A stretch of 64,000 nucleotides of DNA from Danio rerio. Its lineage: Eukaryota > Chordata > Actinopteri > Cypriniformes > Danionidae. Where the stretch lies: positions 32,567,001 through 32,631,000 of the forward strand of contig NC_133186.1 in NCBI RefSeq assembly GCF_049306965.1. Direction: 5' to 3'. Position 1 is the first letter of the stretch; every line of letters starts with the position of its first letter. The notes beneath the pieces are model-generated. The model did no database searches. It was not told where the DNA came from and saw only the letters and a program-made list of their open reading frames with translations. This document shows positions 1 through 10,806 of this stretch, piece after piece. The position numbers and the translations under genes are program-made.

Positions 1-1102
1 GCAATGACTTTTTAGCTACGTACACGACCAGATTTTTTGTTAGTGTTTTTCAGATGTAATTTAGTTTTAAATAAAACTTTGTGCATTTGTGCACACTTTT
101 TAAAAAGAACAAAACACATTTTCCTATAATTTTCCTCTTTCCAGGTGCATTTTCAAACTTTTCTAGCCAAATCACACAATTATATACATGTGCATACTTC
201 ACATATTATTGTAGTATTATAATTGTACGCATTCGTTGATTCATTAAATGTTAATCTCATTGCATTTTGTTTTCAAATCACAGCTCGATCAAAAAGCATC
301 TGTAAGAAAATGTGTGAAATAAGAGCCAGTGACTCAATATTGGCTCAATATCATTTTCCCCCAACATAAGTTTCAGTACTCACTTTACTCGTTGTCTAGA
401 CTTTTTTTTCTTTTTCTAGATGACAGTTTTAGTTTTACAAGAGTGTCAGGAAACAAGGAACAACGTATCCTAGGCTTCTTGGCTGTTACTATATAACACT
501 GTAAAAAAAAGTAAATTGATCATCACAAACATTTTAAACTAACAACTTTCGTATTATTTACTTTGAGCTGATAAAGGGAATTGGCAAATTCTCCAACATA
601 CATATAGGCCTATGTGCTACGTTTATGCTAATTTTAGCAAACGAGTTACGCTACTGATAATACATTTGTAGCTTAATGTAAAACAAAATCTCCGATATGT
701 TCCCTACCGACAATGTTCAGCCACCAATATAGTTTATCTTCTTACTAAACAACGGAATGTTTATGGCAAACATTGACGGCTAATTTACGGTCATGACGCG
801 CGAACTCAAAAATGAGCGGGAATTGATAATGGTAACGTGACGCTTTCCAAACAAAATGGTGGGTGATTATTATTATTTTTTAATCATGTACATTCATTCT
901 TGTTTCCAAAAATAACTGCGGACTGGCTCTGTCGTTTATATAGTTTATTGCAAGAAAGACAGAAGTTTATTTGTGCATTTATGTAGCTTTTTATAATAAT
1001 AATAATAATAATTAAAAAAAAAAAAAAAGTACTCACTTCATGCTGCCAGGAGTGTTTTCAGATTTTTGGCTGTCCACACATTCAGTTCATTCATAAAGCT
1101 TA
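1..1102. other. AT-rich stretch without a recognised gene
   Basis: I see no exon with both splice sites and no long open frame. A short ATA repeat and a poly-A run lie near 995-1028. It sits downstream of the cflar stop codon, so an unrecognised cflar 3' UTR or a neighbouring gene's intron is possible. Confidence 0.5.
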
Positions 1103-1470
1103 TTAATCTGCTAATACACATCTTCCATCCTTCAATGACATTCTGCCACCTTGACTATTAATCGTTAGGACTCCAGTACAAAAGCAGGTTATAAAGTACA
1201 ATGTGTTATTTTTTTAGATGTTGATAATTATAGACAATTATACACAGTAACGTTTGAAACAGAAGGGGAAAGAGTAATTATAATTCCATTTATCAATCTG
1301 CTAATACACATCTTCCAGGACCTTCAATGACATTCTAGGACAATTATACATGTATACTAAAGTTTAAAGAAAAGAAAATAATCAATACAATTATACATTT
1401 ATATATTAATCTGCTAATACACATCTTTCTTGACCTTCAATGACATTCTAGTGAAAATGACTATCAATCA
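1103..1470. repeat. Three-copy short tandem repeat
   Basis: A block reading approximately TTAATCTGCTAATACACATC followed by a TTCAATGACATTCT box appears three times, at about 1104, 1294 and 1409. The first and third copies also share a downstream ATCATTAGG-like box. Spacing is about 190 and 115 bases, so the units have uneven internal deletions. Confidence 0.7.
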
Positions 1471-1498
1471 TTAGGTTTCCGATAGTAGTGTACAATAG

Positions 1499-1500
<2 letters not shown>

Positions 1501-1581
<81 letters not shown>
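1501..1581. repeat. (TA)n microsatellite
   Basis: About 40 uninterrupted TA units. The Tyr-Ile open frame across it is an artefact of the repeat. Confidence 0.95.
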
Positions 1582-1584
<3 letters not shown>

Positions 1585-1677
1585 AGATATTGATAAACAT
1601 ATAACCTTCAAAGAAAAAAATATATATATGTAATTGTAATTCAACTGGTTCTTCTGAAAACTAGACAAAGACTTAAA

Positions 1678-1864
1678 CGGGTGCCCAAACTTGGTCCTGG
1701 ATGGCTGGTGTCCTGCATAGTTTGGCTCCAACTTGCCTCAACACACCTACCTGGAAGTTTATACCTAGATAAAGCTTGATTAGCTGATTCAGGTGTGTAT
1801 AATTGGGGTTGAAGCTTAAATCTCTAAGACACCAGCCCTCCATGATTGAGTTTGGGCACCCCTG
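1678..1864. mobile_element. hAT-type miniature element (CAGGGGTG ends), diverged
   Basis: About 187 bases. It opens with CGGGTGCCCAAACTTGGTCC and closes with GGGCACCCCTG, the same family as the copies at 13,216 and 56,190. Flanking 8-mers are only loosely alike (GACTTAAA and GTCTAAGA), so this copy is older or its duplication has decayed. Confidence 0.7.
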
Positions 1865-2516
1865 GTCTAAGAAAATGTAATTTCATCACTAATTTTAAAA
1901 TCAATGCCTAAATGAAAAGCATTCACGGATCATTTAAGAAGAGGGTCTAAATAATTAGGGCTTTAAAAGTGCATTGATTGATTAGTACTAAATGGTCTAT
2001 AATTCTAGTTACAAAACAAATATTTACTCATACTACACATCAACAAAGATAAAATTGTTGGACAATACTTCTTGGTTATTTGGTTATATAGAGTTTTATA
2101 TGCAAGATGGAATATAAAAGTGGTGTTCAGTAGTGTTTTCACTGCCAGTTGTCGTTGCTTTTCTGCTTTGGAGCATTCAAATGTAATCTGTATGTATGTG
2201 TGAATGTAAAGCTGCTCTGATTAGTATTTAAGAAGCAATAAACAAATAAACAACATCTTGACTAATGACTTAAGGGTATTCAGGACGATAGTACTCTGAC
2301 TGCAAATGAGAACATTTTTGTATTAGCTGCCACAAGTGACAAATAAATATTAAACAAACATATAACAAAACATACTTGAATAATACAGCATTAATGGCAG
2401 TATGTAGCTATGCTAAGTTTTTACTCTAGCAGCAGCGTTTTGTTTACAAACATTTTTTACTAGCGTTTGTAAGAAAACAGAAACCAAAGTATGGAGTGGT
2501 TTGTGTTGTGTTGTCC

Positions 2517-5500
2517 TTATAAGTAGAGTTTTTTCTGTAGTGTGTGAGATTGCTGAAGCTGGTAATTGTCAGAATCGTGACTCAACACATTTCTTTGTAC
2601 CTCCTTCATGACATCCAATATGGGCACATTTCTGCAAATAAAAGGAAAAATATATATAAATAAACGGGATTTCATGATCAGATTGGTCTCTGTCTGCAAA
2701 AGGAAAACTAAAATTGATTGAACACTGACACATTTCTTGTTGAATATGGCGGCTTCAGTGTTAAATTTCAAGAAGCAATAACTAATGGTCTCAATGAATA
2801 TAATGTTGTATTAACGACAAACCTAAAGATGGATTTTATTGCAAATATTGTAAATATTGCAATTCTGTTGTGCTGAGCTTGTTTATTTGCATTAGGGCTG
2901 CTTGAGACTGGAAACATATATAACATTGTTGTTAAGTATCATGATAATTATGTTAAAAATGTTATGATATAACATTTCCCTAAAAATGTGAATTTTATTA
3001 GCTGCTTTTAAATAATTTTAAATAATAAGTTATGTAATGATAGTAAAAGAAACAAGTAAAATATAACTAATTATAATTCACACTAAAACTGTCCAGATGC
3101 AAACATTTAGTCTGAAACACTACGAATGAGTGAAATCCTCAGCAGATATTCTGACACTTGTCCTTTTCCTCTCATGTCTGACTCTCGGCATAAGTATTAA
3201 TTTTCAGCTCTGGGTTCACCTTTGGGTTGCTCCAGCTAATAGCAGAACAGCAACTACTGTAGAGGTGGCAATAAAAATAATTAGGCCAATGTGATTGGTC
3301 TGAAACAACCAATGCATAAAATAAATGTAATTTATCACACACATCTTCGATACACATTTATTGTGATGTAAATCATATATTGCAATATATTGTGCAGCCC
3401 TAAATTGCATACACATTATCAGCTTTTTAATCAGTTGAAAACTCACGAGGAGCTAATGTATGCTTTGTCACAGGTGATCTATTGCTAACTCATGCGTTGA
3501 ATTGTAATGGGCAAAAGTCTATGGCACTCTGATCATTCTGTCTCATGATAACATCTGTCCACGATGTGTCAAACTAATACAGATATTTTGGAAGCAGATC
3601 CACTTGATTGTTGTGTACTTTTTCAAATTAATGGATTTACAAAGGACTCATACAAGAGAGGACCAATTTTCCCAAGCCGGAAACACCCTTAAAAACAGCT
3701 AGAAAGCAGCTTATAAATAGTGGTGGGCAGGGGCGGACTGGCCATCTGGCAGACCGGGCACTTTCCCGGTGGGCCGACGTACTTTTTGGGCCAGGCATCA
3801 TCTTATGATCTGATCGGCCCATAAAAGGCTTAGCAGCCTATCGTTTTTTTCTGCCTTATTAATTGACGCTGCTGTGATCTGTGACTCTGAAAGTAGATGC
3901 TTTTTTCCCGGACAGACAGACCGGGCCGGCCCATTTGACACTCTGCAGCCCATTGGCTCTTTTCGGTATTGACATTGGGCTGGCCCAATCACAAACTCCT
4001 ATTTTGGACTCCGTGTGAGCGTGTGTCGTCTGTGTGTATTTGTCAAAATAGTCGAGAGTCAGAGAGAAGAAACGCAAGGGAGGCGCAGAGAAATCGCGGG
4101 AATTACACCGGCGTTTCATTTAGCGATTCTGAAAAGTTCTCTGTACAATCTAGTACACGGCTAAAAGCGCAAATCACGTGACCACACACATGCACACTCT
4201 CTGCCAAGAGCTGCAGCCAAGTAGTTCAGCGGCTGAGCATAAACCCCAGGTGAGAGTATAGTGCATGTCAGACAGTTCATCTGCTGGATGATCTCATATC
4301 ACTATAGTTGTTAAACGTGATATTGAATTTATCTTGTTGTCTCTATCTAACAACTCTTATGTCTTTTGAATCTCTTGCTCTCAGTTAACTGTTTTGGCTG
4401 AGTGCAAAGATAAGCTAATATATTAATTAATGTAACCACATACACTGATTCTGCACATTGACTGATTGCTTACCTTTATCGTTTAAATTTAATGTACGTT
4501 ACACTGTTATAATGGTCATTATTGGTTATTAAAACTGATATTCTGCAAAAGAGACAGGGTAAAGTTCATTCTTTTCAATGGAAATGAAAGAAGGCAGTTG
4601 TATTTAAGCCCTGTTTTGTTATAAATATGCAGAGTGAAGATGACGCTCATATAAATATGCAGCTACACGAGGCTGTTTGGTGTCTGTTAATCATAATTTC
4701 AAAATGAAACAAATTTCCTTATATTATGTTTTCATTGTTTAGATGAAAGCAGATGACCAAGCAGGATGAGGAGAAAGAGGTTAAAATGTAACACTGTTCC
4801 CTTTTAAGATTTGCCCATGCATTAGCAGGCAGTTTTTTTGTTATGTTTATTATTGAATATAGGCTGAGTGAATAGTGTATTGAATAAGCTAAATTGGCTG
4901 TAGTGTATGAGTGTGTGAATTAGTGTGTATGGGTGATTTCCAATATTGGGTTGTGGCTGGAAAGGCATCTGCTGCGTAAAACATGCTGGAATAGTTGGCA
5001 GTTCATTCTACTGCGGCAACCCCTGATAAATAAGGGACTTATGCGAAGAAAAATAAATGAATGAATAGTGTATTTTTTTTAGAACTCAACAAATATCTTT
5101 ATGGACAGTATACAGAAATTTAAATTGAGATTAAAGTTTGTATTTATTTATTTATTTAATATATATGGCTTTTGTGTTTTATAATTTTTTTTTATTTATG
5201 ACGTGCATAGATCGATAGCATTTTGATTGAATTTAGTGGGCCGCTCTGGCCCAAAATGCCAGGGCTGATTTTTTGCCCCAGTCCAGCCCTGGTGGTGGGC
5301 AAAGCGAGGCTTCATAAAACACTTAAACAGTCAAAGCAAAGTTGTCGAAGCTTCAAAACCTGTTTCTACAGTGACACCTTGTGGTCAGTTGTGATGTATT
5401 ACTCTGAACAGCTTCAACAAAGAAACCGTTCAGCAAACTGAGGTATTAAACCCCACGTTGTACACCTGAATTTTTAAGTGATTTAGTGAAGTGGTGAGAC

Positions 5501-8500
5501 TTCCTGACTGGCATGCAGAGGTAATGGGTTTGAATCCAGAGTGATGCAGTTATAGACGTTTTTAAATGCTCTGTTTTAGTAACGAGTTTTGTTTTAACAT
5601 TGGTTTGTCTCACATCTGAATGTAACATTTCATTTAGACTTTCCCAGAAATTGCTATTTTTAAAATACATATTGCTCAATCTTAGTAAATGCATTGATTA
5701 AAACGAGACCATTTATGGTACTAACAAATAAGCTTCATAATTTAGCATTGCTGGTGTAATACAATGCAGCAAGAACATTTATTTCATGTTAAGGAACAAA
5801 TAAATGCATGATTTCAAATATTAAAGGGATAGTTCACCCAAAAATTAATTTACTCATCTACTCACACTCAAGCAGATCTAAACTTTTATGATTCTTGAAC
5901 ACAAAACAATATATTCTGAAGAATGTTGGAGAGCAGCAGCCATTGACATCCATATTGTTAACAAAAAAAAAAGTCTTCCAACATCCTTCAGAATAAATGT
6001 TATATTAATAATTTGTCTCCAACATAAGAAACTCAAACAGGTTTGAAACAAGCGGATGAGTAATTTAAAATATTTCTGTGAACTGTCCTATTAACATTGG
6101 TAAATTAGGCACTAAGAAATGTTTTATAAACAGTGGCCATACCTCTCATGTCCTTTCAATAAAGCATTGTTCAATGCATTCAGGTAAACCGACTGGTGCC
6201 CGGACTCTTCCAGCAGTTTTACCTCTGCTGTACAGACACTCCAGAGGACGTCCGCTGGCATTGGAACACTTCCTGTGTTTGAACACTGCCTGGAAGCTGG
6301 TGCATCTGTCTCAAGGTATTCGTCATCCATTGAGGGCATTACTGGGGCTTCTGTGATCCTGTAGAGCTGGGTGAAGAAGATTTTTGGACACTTGGTTGCG
6401 TTGAAAAGCTGTTTAAGATCCTTCAGGTTGATGCCGAGCCTGTTCGAGTCGGTAGCCAACAGATGAGTGTTTGTTCCTCTGCTGATGAGGCAGCAGACAA
6501 AGCATCTGACCCTTTGAAGAATTCTGTTCAGGCTCAGATCTTCCAAAACCTTCTGGGTTTCCTTCAGACCCAAGAGAGAGTGAAAAACGACCTTGAATCC
6601 CAGACATTCGAACGTGTGCTTCAACATTTCTGAAAGGACACAATGTGTAGATGTTTAGATGCAGAAGTTATGTGTAAAAGAAAATGATGAACATCCACAG
6701 TGTTAGTTCTGTTCTGACATCAATGTTTTCCCCAGTTTGTAATTACTGGGAAAATAATCATGTTGTATGAAAATTATGAATTTGTTAGGAAAATCAGGGG
6801 TATAATATAGGATTTTTTTTATTTTACTCTGAGCACACTTGTCGGAATAAAGAGTGTCAATGAAACCAGGGGCAAAACAAGTATTCAGAAAGTGTAAACT
6901 GTCATGGTATTTTTTCCCCACCTAAAACAGAAAGTGACCTTATGATCCTCTTTTAACTTATGAAAAAAGTCAATAAAGAAATTATAGTATTTTATTAGTT
7001 AAATGAGGACCTTAAGGTCACTTTCTCTAGATGATTCTCTAGAACAAATACAAAAGAGAAAGACTTTCAGAAATAGAAGTACAAAAATCACTGTGGCAGT
7101 ACCTTTTTTTTTTTAAGTGTGTGTTACCAAACAGTCCCTCAGTTGTACTGTGACTGTACATACTAGTACCTAAAAAGTATTAAAGTGTACCTTTAAAGTA
7201 CCAATGTGGCCCTGGTACAAAAGCCCCAGTGACAGCTTTCGTACCTTTATTTTGAGAGTATGACACACACTTACCTCCATCATAGCCAACACAGTCAATA
7301 ATCACACACAGGCCTCTTTGTTCGGGATTCATTTGATACTCCTCTGTAATAGCCTAGCAGATATAAAGACAACTTATAAACTTTAAAAGAATGGCAATTT
7401 CTATTTTAATTGTTTTTAGTCAGCCGAGAAGCTGATAACTTACCTGTTGATAGTGAATCCCTGTTTCAGGCACAGAAAGCTTCAATTTGTTGAACTCTAG
7501 AAGAAGATCACAGGGTCAAAAATAAAGTGATAATTAAGCAAATCAAATGTTTGATTCTGTCATCATGTACTCATTCTCGAATGGTTTCTTCCCAACCTTT
7601 ATGAGCTCATTTTTCATCTGTTGAACACAGAAGTTATTTTGAAGGATGTTGGAAATTGAAACCTGTGACCAATGACTTGCCCAGAAAGAAGAGCAAATAC
7701 AAGGGAAGTCAGTGGTATAAGCTTTCCAACATTTTTCAAAATAAAGTTTGGGTTCAACAGAAAAAGGAACCTCAATTAGTTTTGTGAAATGTGAAGTGTG
7801 AGTAAATAATGACAGAATTTTGTTTGAACTATCCCTTTACACCCGCTTTACACATACTGTACATACCTACATATTAACTCACCATGATTGAAGCACTGTG
7901 ATTGTCTCACTTGCTTTTCAAAAGGCTGACACTGCATAGGGGTGAACTGAAATTTTAAAAAGTAGAAAAACAAAGAGTTTAAAAATATGCTTTATATACT
8001 TTTCATATACTGTATCAATATATTTGTTTAAATGTCTTACCTTAAAGGTATTTGGAGCGGCACATGGCATGTTCTGACCTAAATAATTTTTATTTAGTAA
8101 ATTTAATCACGTAATTGCTTTATTTGATATATATTAGTAAATAAAATAACTGAGTCTAGTTGCCAAATTAAGAGCTTTGTGGTGCGTTATAGAAATGCAT
8201 GTTTTTTTTTTGCAGAAGATTTTCTCTTTTACTTTCTTTCAAAAGGGACTGACCTCTATTCCTGTACGCCTGAATTTTTTTGACAAGGTCATTTCTGCGA
8301 ATATTTTTAAGACACTTTTCAAGAAAGTCCAGCTTCTCACAAGATACTTCATTTAATTTCTCCAACTCCACCACCACATCTAGAAAGCTCTATTGGAAAT
8401 CAATTGAAACCAAAATGAAATAGCACACACATTTCTAGAAAAATAGCATATTCATGTTCAGTTTTACCTAAATATTCTGCAGAATAAATATTAATTTGAA

Positions 8501-9168
8501 CAGACAGAAATATTCAGTAAGGTCTTACAGTAGCTCTAGTTGATCTTTCTTTGGGCAGGATACTGCTTAGGAGGAAGATAAGAGATTGTAAATCCTCTTT
8601 ATCCAAGTTTTCACTCACATCTGCCATTAGAACCCTGTATAAAAGTAATCAATTCAATAATCGTACTGCAAAAGAGAGTGTAAATAACACACATGGGTAT
8701 TTCTACATGGGTATTTCTAATGAAACTGCTCTAATGACCTAAAAAAACAAACAAATGTCAAGCTCTAAAATAGTTCTTCTTTACTAAAATTGTATTTTTC
8801 CACCACATGGGTCATGGGTTAGGAAATATCTGAAATGTGTTCATTTGAAGAATAAATTACCTGTAATCTGAGATGACGCGCTCCTTTCTGAGAATTCCTT
8901 CTACCTGTTGTTTGTTGGTGCCAAAAACTTTGCGTAGTAAATCATAGCGCTTCATTTGAAACATGAGCTCCATCAGCAGAGCATTTCCAGAATGAGGTTG
9001 ACCTGCTTGATTGGGGTTCTGTTGGGCAAAGGCCAGCAAATCTCCTCTCAGTTCTTCCACACAACTGTTGTTGAACAAATCAGTGCAAAGATACAGCAGG
9101 ATCTTAGACTCGTCGCTGCTAAGAGATGCGGTCACTTTGTTAACCAGAGTAGAAAATCCATCTGCCAT
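2517..9168 (-). CDS. cflar: CASP8 and FADD-like apoptosis regulator (c-FLIP)
   Basis: Nine coding exons on the minus strand: 9168-8861, 8634-8529, 8389-8254, 8078-8041, 7946-7883, 7496-7444, 7353-7275, 6629-6143 and 2631-2517. All junctions have GT/AG and agree in phase, giving 461 codons plus stop (human about 480). Two death effector domains come first, with RYDLL at residues 74-78 and RRNDL at 169-173. A caspase-like domain follows from about 236 to the end. The caspase catalytic His is replaced (SRG, Arg312) and the catalytic Cys is Tyr351 in FFTQLY, as expected for a catalytically dead FLIP. LETD at 367-370 corresponds to the known caspase-8 processing site (LEVD in human). The family binds FADD and caspase-8 at death receptors and sets the choice between survival and apoptosis or necroptosis. 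The last exon, ending KKLYL, is separated by 3.5 kb of repeats. The start is the first ATG before the DED. Upstream exons are uncertain. Confidence 0.93.
3728..5291. mobile_element. Non-autonomous hAT element, 1.56 kb, perfect 8-bp target duplication
   Basis: Left end CAGGGGCGGACTGGCC. Right end, reverse-complemented, CAGGGCTGGACTGGGG. Both flanks carry the identical 8-mer GTGGTGGG (3720-3727 and 5292-5299). Subterminal CCCGG/GGGCC-rich sequence is typical of this fish family. No transposase frame remains. It lies inside the last cflar intron and carries a SINE insertion. Confidence 0.88.
4862..5068 (+). mobile_element. DANA-type SINE, 3' half
   Basis: It contains the family blocks GAATAAGCTAAATTGGC, GGAAAGGCATCTGCTGCG and CAACCCCTGATAAATAAGGG, and ends in an AATGAATGAAT tail. 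It is 5' truncated and nested within the hAT element. Confidence 0.85.
5821..6094. mobile_element. TTAA-flanked miniature element (GGGATAGTTCACCC family)
   Basis: Begins TTAAAGGGATAGTTCACCC and ends with ACTGTCCTATTAA, whose reverse complement matches the start imperfectly. The internal GAACACAAAACAATATATTC box is shared with the copies at 13,417 and 40,326. TTAA lies at both ends, as expected for a TTAA-targeting mobiliser such as piggyBac. Confidence 0.75.
7545..7842. mobile_element. TTAA-family miniature element, diverged
   Basis: It shares the GTTGAACACAGAAGTTATTT and GGAAGTCAGTGGT boxes and ends TTGAACTATCCCTTTA. The left end is decayed. It lies in a cflar intron. Confidence 0.65.
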
Positions 9169-10416
9169 TTCACCGTATGGTGTTGTATAAATACTTTAGG
9201 TAATAGTTTGGGTCATTTTAAAAGCAGAATTGAATTTTCTATGCATTTTTAAAATCTAATTAAGTTAGTCTAGAAAAAGGGCTGTATTTTCTTTTTCTTT
9301 TCTTTTTCTTTTTTTTTTGCAATCAATGAATGAAAATTGCATTTATCTTGACAGAATGGAAGAATGTAGCCACTTTGGATTTACACCTGTAAAAGACAAA
9401 CAGAACACCCAATTTAGCAAAAAAATAAAAAAATAAATAAAAAAAAACATCAACAAATGAAAGATACCTGTAAAAGGCTGAATTACCTTCAGTGACCTTA
9501 ATTTGGAGCACCAAATTCTTTGGTGGTTTTGCCAGCAGCGAGCTTCATCTTTTGCTGACACTAAGTTAAAAAAAATTTTTAAAAAAAGAGGAGGAGAAAG
9601 GGGACTCATCACTAGATGGATGTAAATCTAAATGAAACCATAATGATGGAAAGTACCTAGACATCCACAACAGATTTTGTGGGGGGCATTTTACCACGGT
9701 GGTATTTTTTGATATTCTTTAAAATACATTACATTTGATGTTTTCAAACATCCTTGTCAGTGTGCTTAAGCAAGGGGATTTCCGAAATCAACCATGGAAT
9801 TTGTATAGCGTCACTACACAAGCGTTTATCTACTAACTAGCCTATTTCACAGCGTTTATCTACTAACAACGCCTTTTCATTGTTTTTGGCATAACTTTTG
9901 AATTCCGAAGAACCACTTCGGTCGTAAAAGATTAATCGATTCTTTAATGTCTTTATTGTGAAAACATTCGACTCGAGCTGATTCAAAAAGTTGAATGTAT
10001 GAATAACTAAGTCTCCCGACAATACTAACTTACACCTGTTCCTAAAGCCTACGTGGACAGAGATACAGGCGGAGCAGATAATTAAAGGTCACAACAGCAA
10101 TACAAAACGATACAATACGCGTATTCTAAAACAACTACTACGTTTCACCGTCGACTGACTTGAACTGCCTTTGTTTACATGTTGTTCACAACGTCTTCCG
10201 TTCAGTAGTTAGGACTCTTCAACTTACAGCCGAATTTGTCCGGTAAAATTGTACTTATAGTAGGTTACGTAGGCCATTTATAGAACTTGTTAACGTTAAG
10301 TGTTTATCGACTAACTTGTATGAAGCTATAACAAAAAATCTTACTAAAAGTAAGCTATTTGATCAGAGAGAATGTATTTAAATGATATTTTTACCTTTTA
10401 CGTCGTACGTCGCCAT
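9169..10416 (-). promoter_or_regulatory. cflar: Possible 5' exons and promoter side of cflar
   Basis: Two exon-like blocks are visible on the minus strand. One runs from an unplaced start to 10395 and contains ATGGCGACGTACGACG before a GTAAAA donor. The other is 9560-9487, with a TTAACTTAG acceptor and a GTAATT donor. Joined, they give a short frame that does not run in frame into the DED exon, so I read them as 5' UTR with an upstream ATG. This is inference from splice signals only. Confidence 0.35.
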
Positions 10417-10500
10417 CGTGACAAACTGAAGCAAAAGCGAAAGCAAAGTTACCAAAGCCTTTGAGTTACGCGAAGTCACGCCCTGTTCCGGTCGATCGAG
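10417..10500 (-). promoter_or_regulatory. Candidate cflar promoter with interferon-response-like motif
   Basis: Just upstream of the ATG-bearing block lies GAAGCAAAAGCGAAAGCAAA (plus strand), close to the GAAANNGAAA interferon-response pattern but with an imperfect first half. CpG dinucleotides are denser here than in the surrounding DNA. No TATA box was seen. Confidence 0.3.
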
Positions 10501-10514
10501 ACAAGTAGTGGTGC

Positions 10515-10806
10515 TCACTGCAGAGCCATTTAGGCAGAGCTGAGCTCCAGCGAGGGGGAGCTTGAGCTCTCGTTCCTCCTTTCATGCACTTCTACGAGTG
10601 ATGTCACTGGGGTAGGGTTAGGGGTGGGGTTGGTGCACGCATTAAAACGAGAGGGTGCTCGCTGCAGAGCCATTTGAGCAGAGCTGAGCTCCAGAGAGGG
10701 GGAGCATGAGCTCTAGCTCTGCCTCCTGAAAGCTGTTTTAATGCGTACACCAGGATTAAAACAGCTTATAGGAGGAGGAGCGAGAGCTCATGCTCCCCCT
10801 CTATCG
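10515..10806. repeat. GC-rich direct repeat and hairpin upstream of cflar
   Basis: The box CTGCAGAGCCATTT...CAGAGCTGAGCTCCAG with a following GAGGGGGAGC occurs twice in the same orientation (about 10518 and 10662). A third, inverted copy starts near 10755: AGGGGGAGCATGAGCTCT at about 10697 pairs with the complement of the segment ending near 10802, and CTGTTTTAAT pairs with ATTAAAACAG across a short loop. This gives a stem of about 50 bases. Confidence 0.7.

Larger units (their letters stand above)
2632..6142 (-). other. cflar: Last intron of cflar, repeat-filled
   Basis: A 3.5-kb intron, unusually long for this compact gene, whose other introns are about 100-1,400 bases. It holds a 1.56-kb hAT element with a nested SINE and a TTAA-type miniature element. 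No other gene was seen in it. Confidence 0.8.

Noticed and set aside
1471-1731. Minus-strand frame rich in Tyr-Ile
   Set aside because: It is the translation of a (TA)n microsatellite. The same holds for the frames at 28,429, 35,319 and 47,138-47,450, and for the Cys-Val frame over (CA)n at 61,393.
6413-6643. Second minus frame overlapping the cflar caspase-like exon, and the plus frame at 6,078-6,356
   Set aside because: Shadow frames of the true cflar exon 6629-6143.
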